Assembly (NCBI GenBank): GCA_002296055.1
Contig: DBHE01000194.1
Span: forward strand, 1 to 14,068
Source: Pseudomonadaceae bacterium UBA836
Lineage (GTDB): Bacteria; Pseudomonadota; Gammaproteobacteria; Pseudomonadales; Pseudomonadaceae
Length of the DNA: 14,068 nt
Reading direction: 5' to 3'
In this document: positions 1-7,231 of the stretch, piece by piece
Position numbering within the stretch: the first letter of the stretch is position 1
How the letters are laid out: the number at the start of each line of letters is the position of its first letter
Translations under genes and position numbers: made by a program
Notes under the pieces: generated by a model
Seen by the model: the letters and a program-made list of their open reading frames with translations, nothing else
Databases searched by the model: none
Told to the model about the DNA's origin: nothing

Positions 1-36
1 GCTGTCGGTAATGGCGTACAGGCCCCGCTGGCTCAT
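1..36 (-). CDS. thiE: Thiamine-phosphate synthase ThiE, N-terminal fragment (runs off the left edge)
   Basis: Reading leftward from the ATG at 36-34 gives 12 codons, MSQRGLYAITDS, before the window ends. The G-L-Y-A-I-T-D-S string is the typical first beta strand of ThiE, which couples HMP-pyrophosphate to the thiazole phosphate to make thiamine phosphate. The ATG overlaps the thiD TGA (35-33) in an ATGA arrangement, so the two genes are probably translationally coupled. Gene order thiD-thiE and the motif agree, but only 12 residues are visible, so the call rests on the motif plus context. Confidence 0.72.
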   Translation of the reverse strand, partial: MSQRGLYAITDS

Positions 37-833
37 GAGCAGAAGTCCAGCGGCAGGCGACGCGGCACGTACTGGCCGTGACCAGGCTGCTCGGCGTCAC
101 GCAGGGTGCGCCAGGTGTAATCCAGGGCCGAGCGTACTGCGCTGACCAGCTCTTCACCCAGCGCCAGGCGCCCGGCCAAGGTGCTGGCGAGGGTGCAGCC
201 GGAGCCGTGATAGCTGCCGGGCAGCCTTGGGCAGGTAAAGTCGTGGCGACTGCCGTCGGCGCAATACAGGCGGTTGTGAATCTCGGCTTCGTCACCGTGG
301 CCGCCGGTGATCAGCAGGTGGCGAATGTGCGGCAGCAGTTTTTCCGCACACTCGTCGGCGCTGCCCTCTGGCAGTTCGGCCAGAATACGCGCCTCCGGCA
401 GGTTGGGTGTGGCGATGGCCGCCGCCGGAAACAGGCGCTCGCGAATGGCAAAGCCGACGTCGTCCTTACCCAGCGAACCGCCGCCGCCGGCGCGCAGTAC
501 CGGGTCGCAGACCAGCGGTGCATCGGGCAGGCGCTGCATCAACTCCAGCACAGTGTCGACCATTTCGACCGAACCCAGCATGCCCAGCTTGACGGCTGAA
601 ATGGGCATGTCGCTGATCACCTTGTTGGCCTGGGCCAGCACCCACTCGCGATCCAGTACCCGGAAGTCACTGACGTCGACGGTATCCTGCACGGTCAGTG
701 CGGTCACCGTGGGGGCCGCGTGGCAGCCCTGGGCGATCAGCGCCTCGATGTCGGCCTGCAGGCCGGCACCACCACTTGGATCGTGGCCGGAGAGGCAGAG
801 AACAACGGGCTTGAACGGGTTGGGTTGGGTCAT
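33..833 (-). CDS. thiD: Hydroxymethylpyrimidine / phosphomethylpyrimidine kinase ThiD
   Basis: This is the bifunctional cytosolic kinase that phosphorylates HMP to HMP-P and then HMP-PP for thiamine synthesis. From the ATG at 833-831 the protein is 266 residues, the same as I recall for E. coli ThiD. Visible signatures are the N-terminal LSGHDPSGGAGLQADI segment (residues 14-29), the APTVTALTVQDT strand (40-51), the VKLGMLGS loop (81-88), CDPVLRAGGG (109-118) and the ribokinase-superfamily anion-hole motif HGSGCTL with Cys213. An in-frame ATG at 896 would add 21 residues upstream of the conserved N-terminus and is unlikely to be the start. The Shine-Dalgarno at 833 is weak. The gene ends in a 4-nt overlap with thiE. 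The upstream leader carries a hairpin (866-894) but no TPP riboswitch that I can recognise. Confidence 0.95.
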   Translation of the reverse strand: MTQPNPFKPVVLCLSGHDPSGGAGLQADIEALIAQGCHAAPTVTALTVQDTVDVSDFRVLDREWVLAQANKVISDMPISAVKLGMLGSVEMVDTVLELMQRLPDAPLVCDPVLRAGGGGSLGKDDVGFAIRERLFPAAAIATPNLPEARILAELPEGSADECAEKLLPHIRHLLITGGHGDEAEIHNRLYCADGSRHDFTCPRLPGSYHGSGCTLASTLAGRLALGEELVSAVRSALDYTWRTLRDAEQPGHGQYVPRRLPLDFCS

Positions 834-865
834 GGCGAGTGGTTCCGCGGGCTGACGGGTGATGC

Positions 866-894
866 GCCAGCGACACTGTAAGTGCGCCGCTGGC
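866..894 (-). other. Hairpin in the thiD leader
   Basis: GCCAGCG (866-872) pairs perfectly with CGCTGGC (888-894). The 15-nt loop contains a second small inverted repeat, CACT (874-877) and AGTG (881-884). It lies between the stop of the DUF1835 gene (939) and the start of thiD (833) on the minus strand. There is no U-run after it, so it is not a standard intrinsic terminator. It could slow transcription or protect an mRNA end. An extended -10-like sequence, TGGTATGCT on the minus strand (916-908), sits just upstream and could start thiD transcription, but no good -35 accompanies it. Confidence 0.35.
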
Positions 895-938
895 ATGACA
901 GCGCGCTAGCATACCATTTTGCCCGGGCGACTGGGCGC

Positions 939-2219
939 TCAGCCGGGGTGCCGATGCAGGCTGCGCTGAATCGCATCAAAGCGCCAGTGCGCGCTGCCCT
1001 GCTGCAGATCGACGCCGCCGACGTGATATCCGCTGGCACGGGCCTGGAAGCCATCGGCCTTGCCCTGCAGCACGGCCTCACCCAGTGGGCTTAGCTGCAG
1101 CATGCGCTGGGGCCAGTCGACAGCGTTGTTGTCGATCTGTAGCAATGGAGTTGCGCCCCCGACCAGAGGCTGCAGCAACCACCAGTACATCAGGTCGCCC
1201 AGGTAGGGCAGCGGCTCGTCGCGCATCATCAATTCTGCGAACACCCGGCCGGCTGGCAGCGGGCCCAGGCGTTGGAGTATCTGCAAAATCAGGCGCTCGG
1301 TCCGCCCCAGGCCATCGCGCACGTCGGGCAATTGCTGCAGATGGCGCTCCAGTGCTTTGCTCATCATCGGTAGCGCCGGCGTGCCGGTCTTGACCAGTGC
1401 CAAGAGATCACTCGGATCATCTGCACACAGTGCGTGCCAGACGTCACTGCCAAGGCGAAGCAAGCCAGGCTTGACCTGCTTGCGCTGCGGCCACAGCCAG
1501 CTCAGTACCTCGGGTGCCAATTGGCCGATACCGATGAAGCGCTCCACGCCCGGCACCTGATCGACCGCAATCAGCTGCAGCTCGGCGCTCGGTTGCTGCT
1601 CGTGCAGACGATGCAGCAGATAGGCAAGAATCAACTGGTCGTAGCTGTCGTGCTCGAACCAGAGTACGAGACGTTGATACTGATCCAGCTTCAGTAGCGT
1701 GCCATAGCTCTGCTGCTGGCGACCCAGCGCATCGGCAGGGTCCAGGTCGAAGGCGTCCGCCAGAAAGGTGGCACGCTCTCGCAGCAGGGCTTGCGGCTCG
1801 CTGTCACTCAGCGGGCCAATGCAGTACGGATCAGAGAACTCCAGAAAGTCACCGGTCAGACCCGCGGTGCGCAAGCTGTGCTGGATATCGCTGCCGCAGC
1901 GAATGTGCAGGGTCTTGCGGTCCTGGTCGCCGGCGCGTTGCAGCTGCCGATTGGCCAGGCTGATGCTATCGATGTGCTGCTTGAGTCGCGGCCAGCTGGC
2001 AAAGCCGGCCTCACGTGCGATGACCAGCTGGGCGTCGGCCAGGCGCAGGGCCTGACTGCGCGGCGGCAGGTGCTGGCTGACGCGCTGCAGGGCATCAGGG
2101 TCGCCGGCGTTGAGCGATTTGAGCAGGTCTTTGGCGCGCTTGCGCTGCTGTTCCAGGTTGAGTCTGCCGTTGCTGACAGGACTTTTGGGCGAGCGGCGAG
2201 GTGCATTAGTTGTGGACAT
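939..2219 (-). CDS. DUF1835 domain-containing protein of unknown function
   Basis: The protein has 426 residues and apparently three parts. Residues 1-85 are a basic tail followed by a helical segment (LEQQRKRAKDLLKSLNAGDP through AREAGFASWPRLKQHI) like the short ankyrin-type leader often seen in front of DUF1835. Residues 103-225 match DUF1835: LHIRCGSDI, then FLEFSDPYCIGPL (125-137), then LVLWFEHDSYDQLILAYLL (184-202). Residues 305-395 look like a winged-helix region (RTERLILQIL, LGDLMYWWLLQPL, LQLSPLGEAVL). The cellular role is not established; DUF1835 proteins are generally annotated as hypothetical. There is no signal peptide or membrane segment. The ATG at 2219-2217 has a good ribosome site (AAGGGGA) about 6 nt upstream. 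It is divergent from the DUF962 gene and upstream of thiD, with no evident functional link to either. Confidence 0.85.
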   Translation of the reverse strand: MSTTNAPRRSPKSPVSNGRLNLEQQRKRAKDLLKSLNAGDPDALQRVSQHLPPRSQALRLADAQLVIAREAGFASWPRLKQHIDSISLANRQLQRAGDQDRKTLHIRCGSDIQHSLRTAGLTGDFLEFSDPYCIGPLSDSEPQALLRERATFLADAFDLDPADALGRQQQSYGTLLKLDQYQRLVLWFEHDSYDQLILAYLLHRLHEQQPSAELQLIAVDQVPGVERFIGIGQLAPEVLSWLWPQRKQVKPGLLRLGSDVWHALCADDPSDLLALVKTGTPALPMMSKALERHLQQLPDVRDGLGRTERLILQILQRLGPLPAGRVFAELMMRDEPLPYLGDLMYWWLLQPLVGGATPLLQIDNNAVDWPQRMLQLSPLGEAVLQGKADGFQARASGYHVGGVDLQQGSAHWRFDAIQRSLHRHPG

Positions 2220-2465
2220 ACGATCCCCTTATCGGGCCTGTGTCCGCCTGGCAGGCTGGGTGTCGTATGACGATATCGGAGGTGGTTACAGCGGGCGCAG
2301 CCCTTTCCGCGAACGGGGACGCCTTGCGGCGCGAGTCAGAGCATCGCCGCTGCTCGGCGGCTTGTCAACACACCCTGGCCGCTTCAGACACTGGCTGCTG
2401 GTCGCCCGGTTTGTCTACACTGTGAGACACTGAAAGCACCCATCAGACCTACAATAAGGTGGTTT
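2220..2465. other. Divergent intergenic region without a recognisable gene
   Basis: These 246 bp separate two divergently transcribed genes and should hold both promoters. I see the ribosome sites of both flanking genes and a CGCCG/CGGCG hairpin around 2345-2360. TACACT at 2416-2421 and TACAAT at 2450-2455 are possible plus-strand -10 boxes, but neither has a convincing -35. The second is so close to the start codon that it would leave almost no leader. No ORF with coding character, tRNA or repeat family is visible. Confidence 0.4.
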
Positions 2466-2888
2466 ATGAAAGCGATTGATCAATGGTTTGACGAGTACGG
2501 TGAAAGCCACCGTAACCCGATCAACAAGCTGACCCACTGGATCTGCGTACCGCTGATTACTTTCAGCGTGCTCGGCGTGCTCTGGGCCATCCACCCCTGG
2601 GTGGCGATGCTGGTCGTTGGCGCCTCGCTAGTGTTTTACGCCATGTTGTCCTGGCAGATCGCCGCCGCCATGCTGGTGGTCAGCCTGGTAATGCTGCTGA
2701 TCCTCAGTCTGATGACCTATGTGTTCTGGCCCAGTGTGGCGATTTTTGTGCTGGCCTGGATTGGTCAGTTCATTGGGCACCACATCGAGGGCAAGAAACC
2801 GTCCTTCTTCAAGGATCTGCAATTCCTGCTGATCGGCCCTGCCTGGCTGCTGGGGTTTATCTTTCGCCTGTTCGGCATTCGCTACTGA
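2466..2888 (+). CDS. DUF962 / Mpo1-like small membrane protein
   Basis: The protein has 140 residues with three or four hydrophobic segments (about 25-43, 46-63, 65-88 and 90-104) and a hydrophobic tail (118-136). Family hallmarks are the N-terminal ESHRNPINKLTHW (13-25, His15 and His24) and the QFIGHHIEGKKPSFFKDLQF block (101-120, His105 and His106). These match the DUF962/YGL010w family. Its yeast member Mpo1 is an iron-dependent dioxygenase acting on 2-hydroxy fatty acids, and the conserved histidines fit metal ligands. Transfer of that activity to this bacterial protein is inference. The ATG has AAGGTGG centred about 7 nt upstream. It is monocistronic, divergent from the DUF1835 gene and followed by an intrinsic terminator. 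Confidence 0.9.
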   Translation: MKAIDQWFDEYGESHRNPINKLTHWICVPLITFSVLGVLWAIHPWVAMLVVGASLVFYAMLSWQIAAAMLVVSLVMLLILSLMTYVFWPSVAIFVLAWIGQFIGHHIEGKKPSFFKDLQFLLIGPAWLLGFIFRLFGIRY

Positions 2889-2893
2889 GGTCA

Positions 2894-2919
2894 CGGGGCG
2901 CGCGCCTGCGCCCCGTTTT
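2894..2919 (+). terminator. Intrinsic terminator after the DUF962 gene
   Basis: CGGGGCGC (2894-2901) pairs perfectly with GCGCCCCG (2908-2915) around a 6-nt loop, followed by TTTT (2916-2919). It lies 5 nt after the DUF962 stop. In the minus direction no T-run follows the stem, so it should act mainly on plus-strand transcription, although the convergent ligase gene ends only 2 nt further right. Confidence 0.85.
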
Positions 2920-2921
2920 GC

Positions 2922-4391
2922 TTACTGCAATTGGTGCTTGAGTACCTTGCCATTGGCGTTGCGCGGCAGCGCGTTTAGCTGGCTGTACAGGCGCGGGCGT
3001 TTGTAATCGGCCAGCAAGGGTTCCAGGTAGGCGCCAAGCGTGGCCTGCAGGTCCGCTACGGGCTCGCGCAGCACGACGGCGGCCTTGACGGTTTCACCCC
3101 ATTGCGGATGGGGCACACCAAAGACCGCAACTTCCGCCACATTCGGGTGCTGTTCCAGTATCTCTTCAATTTCTCGCGGGTACACGTTTACGCCACCTGA
3201 AATGATCAGCTCCTTGGCGCGCCCCAGTACCCAGTAGTAGCCGGCGGCGTCACGGCGGGCGAGGTCACCGGAATCAAGCCAGCCGTCGCTGTGCAGGCAC
3301 TCGGCGGTGGCCTCGGGCTTGTTCCAGTAACCGAGCATCATGGCCTCGGTGCGAATCTGGATCTGCCCATTGCCTTCGCCCTCGATCGCTTGGCCTTGCT
3401 CATCTACCAGTCGCAATTCGGTGTGCAGGGCGCCGCGGCAGCCAATCGAGCCAGCCTTGGTCTGGTGTTCATCGGGCATCATGATGCTGCCGCTCGGACC
3501 TGCCTCGGTCAGGCCATAGACGCAGTACAGGCGGTCTGTGCGCATGCGTTCGGCGATCAGCCCGACCTGCTCGGTCGACAGCGGCCCGCCGCCATAAACC
3601 CAGAACTGCATGGAGCTGATGTCGCGTGTGGCTATGTCGGGCTGTTGTGCCGTGAGCAGAAAGGCGACCGGTGCTCCAAAAAAGTGAGTTGTGCGTTCGC
3701 GTTCAACACTGTCGAGCAGAAGCGTGGGGTGAAACTCCGGCAGTACCACGTGGGCGGCGCCGACATAGGTGCCGCCGAGCAAGAAGACGTTGAGTGGCGC
3801 CGAATGGGTCAACGGCATCATGTGCAGCAGGCGGCTGTGCGGGCGCATATCCATTTCCACCGCCGAGGCGTTGGCGACTGTCAGCAGGGCATGGTGGTGG
3901 AACAGCACACCCTTGGGCTTGCCGGTGGTGCCGGAGGTATAGAGCAGGGTGCAGGGCTGCTCGCTGTCGATGTCGGCAACCAGCCAGCGGGCCTCCATGC
4001 CAGCGATCTGCTTGGCGGGTTGGTCCAGACGCAGGCAGGGCACCAGTTGCGCTGCGCGCTCGGCATGCTCTCCCTGGGCAATCACCAGGCGAGCGTCGCA
4101 GTCGCGCAGAATATAGTCCAGCTCGGCGGCAGTGAGCCGTGCGTTGATTGGCACCACGATGGCGCCCAGGTTGATGACGGCAAAGTAACCCAGCACCCAG
4201 CTGTAGCCGTTGGGCATGTAGAGCGCGACCCGGTCGCCGCTAGCGATCTGGTATTGCTGCTGCAGGTGGGCGGCCAGACGCAGGCTCTGGTCGTGCAATT
4301 CGGACCAGCTAAGCCGGCAGTCGGCGGTGATCAGCGCCTCGTTGGCGGGGAATTTGCGGGCGTTGACCGCCAGCAGCTTGGGAATGTTCAT
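2922..4391 (-). CDS. AMP-dependent acyl-CoA synthetase / ligase (class I adenylate-forming enzyme)
   Basis: This enzyme should activate a carboxylic acid as an acyl-adenylate and transfer it to CoA. It has 489 residues from the ATG at 4391-4389, typical of a shorter member of the family. Core motifs are complete: phosphate-binding YTSGTTGKPKG (151-161), YGLTE (292-296), SGD (374-376), the hinge block GRAKELIISGGVNVYPREIEE (390-410) and the C-terminal PRNANGK with catalytic Lys482. The substrate cannot be read from the sequence; a medium-chain or branched acyl acid would fit the neighbouring dehydrogenase and thioesterase. An ATG 9 nt further upstream (4400) is possible, but AGGA lies at a proper 8-nt distance only for 4391. 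It follows rluE by 37 nt on the same strand, so it is probably co-transcribed. Confidence 0.9.
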   Translation of the reverse strand: MNIPKLLAVNARKFPANEALITADCRLSWSELHDQSLRLAAHLQQQYQIASGDRVALYMPNGYSWVLGYFAVINLGAIVVPINARLTAAELDYILRDCDARLVIAQGEHAERAAQLVPCLRLDQPAKQIAGMEARWLVADIDSEQPCTLLYTSGTTGKPKGVLFHHHALLTVANASAVEMDMRPHSRLLHMMPLTHSAPLNVFLLGGTYVGAAHVVLPEFHPTLLLDSVERERTTHFFGAPVAFLLTAQQPDIATRDISSMQFWVYGGGPLSTEQVGLIAERMRTDRLYCVYGLTEAGPSGSIMMPDEHQTKAGSIGCRGALHTELRLVDEQGQAIEGEGNGQIQIRTEAMMLGYWNKPEATAECLHSDGWLDSGDLARRDAAGYYWVLGRAKELIISGGVNVYPREIEEILEQHPNVAEVAVFGVPHPQWGETVKAAVVLREPVADLQATLGAYLEPLLADYKRPRLYSQLNALPRNANGKVLKHQLQ

Positions 4392-4428
4392 GGTCGTCAT
4401 CCTGTTGTTCTTGTGAGTGATGAAAGCG

Positions 4429-5049
4429 TTAGTCGGTCAGCGGTAGTTCCTGCCATTGGCCGGGTTGCAGATCTGCCAGCTGCCAGTCACCGATCCGCAC
4501 GCGCACCAGGCGCAGGGTGGGCAGCCCCACCGCCGCGGTCATTCGGCGCACCTGGCGGTTACGACCCTCGCGGATGGTGATTGCCAGCCAGCTGGTCGGT
4601 ACGCTCTTGCGAAAACGCACCGGCGGGTTGCGTGGCCAGAGGTCAGGCTCGTCTATTGGCGTCACCTCGGCTGGCCGGGTGGGCCCGTCGTTCAACTCCG
4701 GGCCTGCTCTGAGCTGCGCCAGCTGCTGCTCGCTGGGTTCGCCCTCTACCTGCACCCAGTAGGTCTTTGGCAGCTTGTGCTTCGGGTCGGTGATGCGCGC
4801 CTGCAGGCGGCCGTCGTTGGTGAGCAGCAGCAGCCCTTCGCTGTCGCGGTCCAGCCGCCCGGCGGGGTAAACGCCCGGTACCGAGACAAAGTCGCGCAAG
4901 GTCGCTCGGCCGTCGCCGTCTGTGAACTGGGTAAGCACGTCAAAGGGCTTGTTCAGGGCAATCAGACGTGGCTCGGCGGGCGGCGGCGCGGGTTTGCGGC
5001 GTGCGCGCTGAGGCGGTCGCGAGCGAGGCGGGCGGGGCGTTTGCTTCAT
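4429..5049 (-). CDS. rluE: 23S rRNA pseudouridine synthase RluE
   Basis: This member of the RsuA/RluB/E/F family isomerises a single uridine of 23S rRNA (U2457 in E. coli numbering) to pseudouridine. It has 206 residues. The catalytic motif [17 protein letters not shown] spans residues 64-80, with Asp67 as the expected nucleophile. [14 protein letters not shown] (31-44), [19 protein letters not shown] (137-155) and [15 protein letters not shown] (161-175) match RluE more closely than RluB or RluF. There is no separate S4 domain, as in RluE. Residues 1-28 are an Arg/Pro-rich basic tail, probably disordered and RNA-contacting. AGGGA lies about 5 nt before the ATG. It sits between the thioesterase (76 nt upstream) and the ligase, in the same direction but functionally unrelated. 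Confidence 0.93.
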   Translation of the reverse strand: MKQTPRPPRSRPPQRARRKPAPPPAEPRLIALNKPFDVLTQFTDGDGRATLRDFVSVPGVYPAGRLDRDSEGLLLLTNDGRLQARITDPKHKLPKTYWVQVEGEPSEQQLAQLRAGPELNDGPTRPAEVTPIDEPDLWPRNPPVRFRKSVPTSWLAITIREGRNRQVRRMTAAVGLPTLRLVRVRIGDWQLADLQPGQWQELPLTD

Positions 5050-5081
5050 GGCATTCCCTGGTCAGGTTTGGCGACAGTGGG

Positions 5082-5106
5082 GCCGGGCATTGTCCATTTG
5101 CCCGGC
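5082..5106 (-). other. Hairpin between the thioesterase gene and rluE
   Basis: GCCGGGCA (5082-5089) and TGCCCGGC (5099-5106) form a perfect 8-bp stem with a 9-nt loop in the 76-nt gap between the thioesterase stop (5126) and the rluE start (5049). No T-run follows in the minus direction, so full termination is doubtful. It could partly uncouple rluE from the acyl-CoA genes upstream. Confidence 0.4.
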
Positions 5107-5125
5107 GCTGACTGCAACGCGCTGG

Positions 5126-5569
5126 TCAGCTGCCAAGGCCATCGGCTGACAGTACGGCGATGGTGACGGTGGCCTTGCTGAACAGCCGCTTCTTGCCATC
5201 TTGCAGGGCGTAAACTTCGGCCTCGACTACGCTGATCTGCTTGCCGGGCTTGAGCACTTCGGCGCGGCACAGCAGGGTGTCGCACAGGGCCGGGCGCAGC
5301 AGGTTGAGTTTGAACTCGACGGTCAGCGGCGCGAAGCCGTCGGGTATCAGCGTGGCAGCGGCGGCGCCGGCGCTGTGATCGGCGATGGTGCCCTGCACGC
5401 CGGCATGCACAAAGCCGTTCTGCTGACTGTGGCGGTGCAAAATGGGTAGCTCGGTTTCTACCCAGCCAGGGCCGCAGGCCACCAGTGCGACGCCCAGATC
5501 GCCGAGGAACGGGGCACGAGCAAAGCCGCTGCGCACCATCTCTTCAATGTGTTGCTGTGTTCTGCTCAT
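5126..5569 (-). CDS. PaaI-type hotdog-fold thioesterase
   Basis: The protein has 147 residues and looks like a single hotdog domain of the PaaI/YdiI/4HBT-like group, which hydrolyses acyl-CoA or aryl-CoA thioesters. The conserved helix FVHAGVQGTIADHSAGAAA spans residues 53-71, with Asp64 as the likely catalytic or substrate-positioning residue. The beta strands TVEFKLNLLRPA (83-94) and KQISVVEAEVYALQDGKKRLFSKATVTI (110-137) follow the usual pattern. Substrate is unknown. The gene starts 9 nt after the acyl-CoA dehydrogenase stop; its ribosome site (AGGAGCG) overlaps that TAG codon, so the two are surely on one mRNA. A housekeeping role, removing stalled acyl-CoA products of the dehydrogenase/ligase pathway, is inference. 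Confidence 0.9.
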   Translation of the reverse strand: MSRTQQHIEEMVRSGFARAPFLGDLGVALVACGPGWVETELPILHRHSQQNGFVHAGVQGTIADHSAGAAAATLIPDGFAPLTVEFKLNLLRPALCDTLLCRAEVLKPGKQISVVEAEVYALQDGKKRLFSKATVTIAVLSADGLGS

Positions 5570-5578
5570 CGGGCGCTC

Positions 5579-7231
5579 CTACAGCATTGCCGGTGTGGAA
5601 CGGGCCACCAGGGCTTCGACATCCAGGCCGCGTGGCAGGGTGCCGTAGGCCTGGCCATGCTCGCCGAGGCGGCTGGCGATAAAGGCATCGGACACCGCGC
5701 TGTTGCCGGCTTCGAGCAGCAGTTTGGCCTGCAGCGCGGTGGCTACATCTTCGGTGAGCTGACGAGCGCGATACTGGATGTCGTCGGTGTCGGCAAATTG
5801 CTGCTTGATGCGTTCGATGCGTTGTTTCAGAGCGCTGGAGCCGTGGCCGTCGCCCAGTTCGATAAACAGCGCATCGAGCACGCCAGGTTCTTTGGACAGC
5901 GCACGCAGTACATCCAGACACTGAACATTGCCCGAGCCTTCCCAGATCGAGTTGACCGGCGCTTCGCGGTACAGGCGCGGCAGGATGGTCTCTTCTACAT
6001 AACCGGCGCCGCCCAGGCACTCCTGCGCTTCGTTGATCATCCCGGGGGCACGTTTGCAGATCCAATACTTGCCGATGGCGGTGACGAGACGGGCAAACTT
6101 GTCTTCCTGATCGTCATGGGCGTGGTCCAGCGCCTTGCCCATGCGCATGGTCAGGGCGAGTGCCGCTTCGCTCTCCAGCGCCAGGTCGGCCAGCACGTTC
6201 TGCATCAGCGGCTGCTCGTTCAGCACCCGCGTGCCTACGCTGCGGTGAGCGCAGTGGTGTGTGGCCTGGGTCAGTGCCTGACGCATCAGCGAGCTGGAGC
6301 CGATCATGCAGTCAAAGCGCGTCAGCGAGACCATCTCGATGATAGTGGGTACGCCGCGGCCTTCTGCGCCAATCATCCAGGCCAGCGCGCCACGGTACTC
6401 AACCTCGCTGGAGGCGTTGGCCCAGTTGCCCAGCTTGTTTTTCAGGCGCTGTATGTAGAATTCATTGCGAGTGCCGTCCGGGCGGTGGCGTGGCAGCAGG
6501 AAGCAGCTGAGCCCCTTGTCGGTATGGGCCAGAGTGAGGAAGGCGTCGCACATGGGGGCCGAACAGAACCACTTGTGGCCGATCAGCTCATAGGCCTGGC
6601 CGGGGCCGCCCGCGCCGACCGGGTAGGCGCGGGTGGTGTTGGCGCGTACATCGGTGCCGCCCTGTTTTTCGGTCATCGCCATGCCAATGGTGGCGCCGGT
6701 TTTCTGCTCAATCGGCAAATTGCGCGGGTCGTACTGGCGCGACAGGATCTTGGGCAGCCAGTGGTCTGCAATCTCGGGCTGCAGGCGCAGGGCTGGCACG
6801 CAGGCAAAGGTCATGGTCAGCGGGCAGCTGGTGCCCGCCTCAGCCTGATTGTGCAGGTACATGGTGGCGGCGCGCGCTACCTGCGCGCCGGGGCGCGGGT
6901 CAGTCCAGGGTGCGCTGGTAATGCCGGCGGCAATGCCGGCCGCCATCAGCTCGTGGTAGGCCGGGTGAAACTCAACCAGGTCAATGCGATGGCCATAGCG
7001 GTCGTGGCTCTTGAAGACCGGCTTGTTCTCGTTGGCCAGAAAACCTGCGCGCATCAGCGCGTCGCCGGCCTGCTGGCCATAGGCGTTGAGCTGCGCGTCA
7101 GCCCAGTCACCCTGATAGCGGCGTACCCACTCTTGCAGCGGTAGGTCAGCGCGGTACAGGTTGATGCCTTCCAGTGGCGGTACCTGATTGATCACATCAT
7201 GGGTTTCGGCGTACTGATGCAGTTGGGTCAT
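5579..7231 (-). CDS. Acyl-CoA dehydrogenase, AidB-like subfamily
   Basis: This is an FAD-dependent acyl-CoA dehydrogenase family protein of 550 residues, longer than classical beta-oxidation enzymes (about 380) and matching the AidB type. Signatures are GMAMTEKQGGTDVRANTTRA (183-202, FAD region), LIGHKWFCSAPMCD (216-229), RLKNKLGNWANASSEVEY (262-279), LGGAGYVEE (406-414) and REAPVNSIWEGSGN (422-435). AidB itself is linked to the adaptive response to alkylation damage and has weak isovaleryl-CoA dehydrogenase activity. The clustering here with TetR, a thioesterase and a CoA ligase favours a metabolic role, but that is inference. The ATG at 7231-7229 overlaps the tetR stop (ATGA) and has a near-perfect AAGGAGGT just upstream, inside the last tetR codons. 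An upstream ATG at 7264 would overlap tetR more and lacks such a site. Confidence 0.92.
   Translation of the reverse strand: MTQLHQYAETHDVINQVPPLEGINLYRADLPLQEWVRRYQGDWADAQLNAYGQQAGDALMRAGFLANENKPVFKSHDRYGHRIDLVEFHPAYHELMAAGIAAGITSAPWTDPRPGAQVARAATMYLHNQAEAGTSCPLTMTFACVPALRLQPEIADHWLPKILSRQYDPRNLPIEQKTGATIGMAMTEKQGGTDVRANTTRAYPVGAGGPGQAYELIGHKWFCSAPMCDAFLTLAHTDKGLSCFLLPRHRPDGTRNEFYIQRLKNKLGNWANASSEVEYRGALAWMIGAEGRGVPTIIEMVSLTRFDCMIGSSSLMRQALTQATHHCAHRSVGTRVLNEQPLMQNVLADLALESEAALALTMRMGKALDHAHDDQEDKFARLVTAIGKYWICKRAPGMINEAQECLGGAGYVEETILPRLYREAPVNSIWEGSGNVQCLDVLRALSKEPGVLDALFIELGDGHGSSALKQRIERIKQQFADTDDIQYRARQLTEDVATALQAKLLLEAGNSAVSDAFIASRLGEHGQAYGTLPRGLDVEALVARSTPAML

Noticed and set aside
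834..938. ATGCCAGCG-like string in the thiD leader, resembling part of a TPP riboswitch
   Set aside because: The other conserved TPP elements (CTGAGA and the ACCTGAT-type region) are missing and the bases simply form one arm of a local hairpin.
3291..4580. Long plus-strand open frame (429 codons) opposite the CoA ligase and rluE
   Set aside because: It is an antisense shadow: the minus strand has complete adenylate-forming motifs, and the plus frame has no recognisable domain and spans two real genes.
5082..5106. Hairpin before rluE considered as an intrinsic terminator
   Set aside because: No T-run follows on the minus strand, so it was listed as a hairpin of uncertain role rather than a terminator.
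5549..7144. Long plus-strand open frame (531 codons) opposite the acyl-CoA dehydrogenase
   Set aside because: GC-rich third positions of the real minus-strand gene keep the antisense frame open. The translation has no family features.
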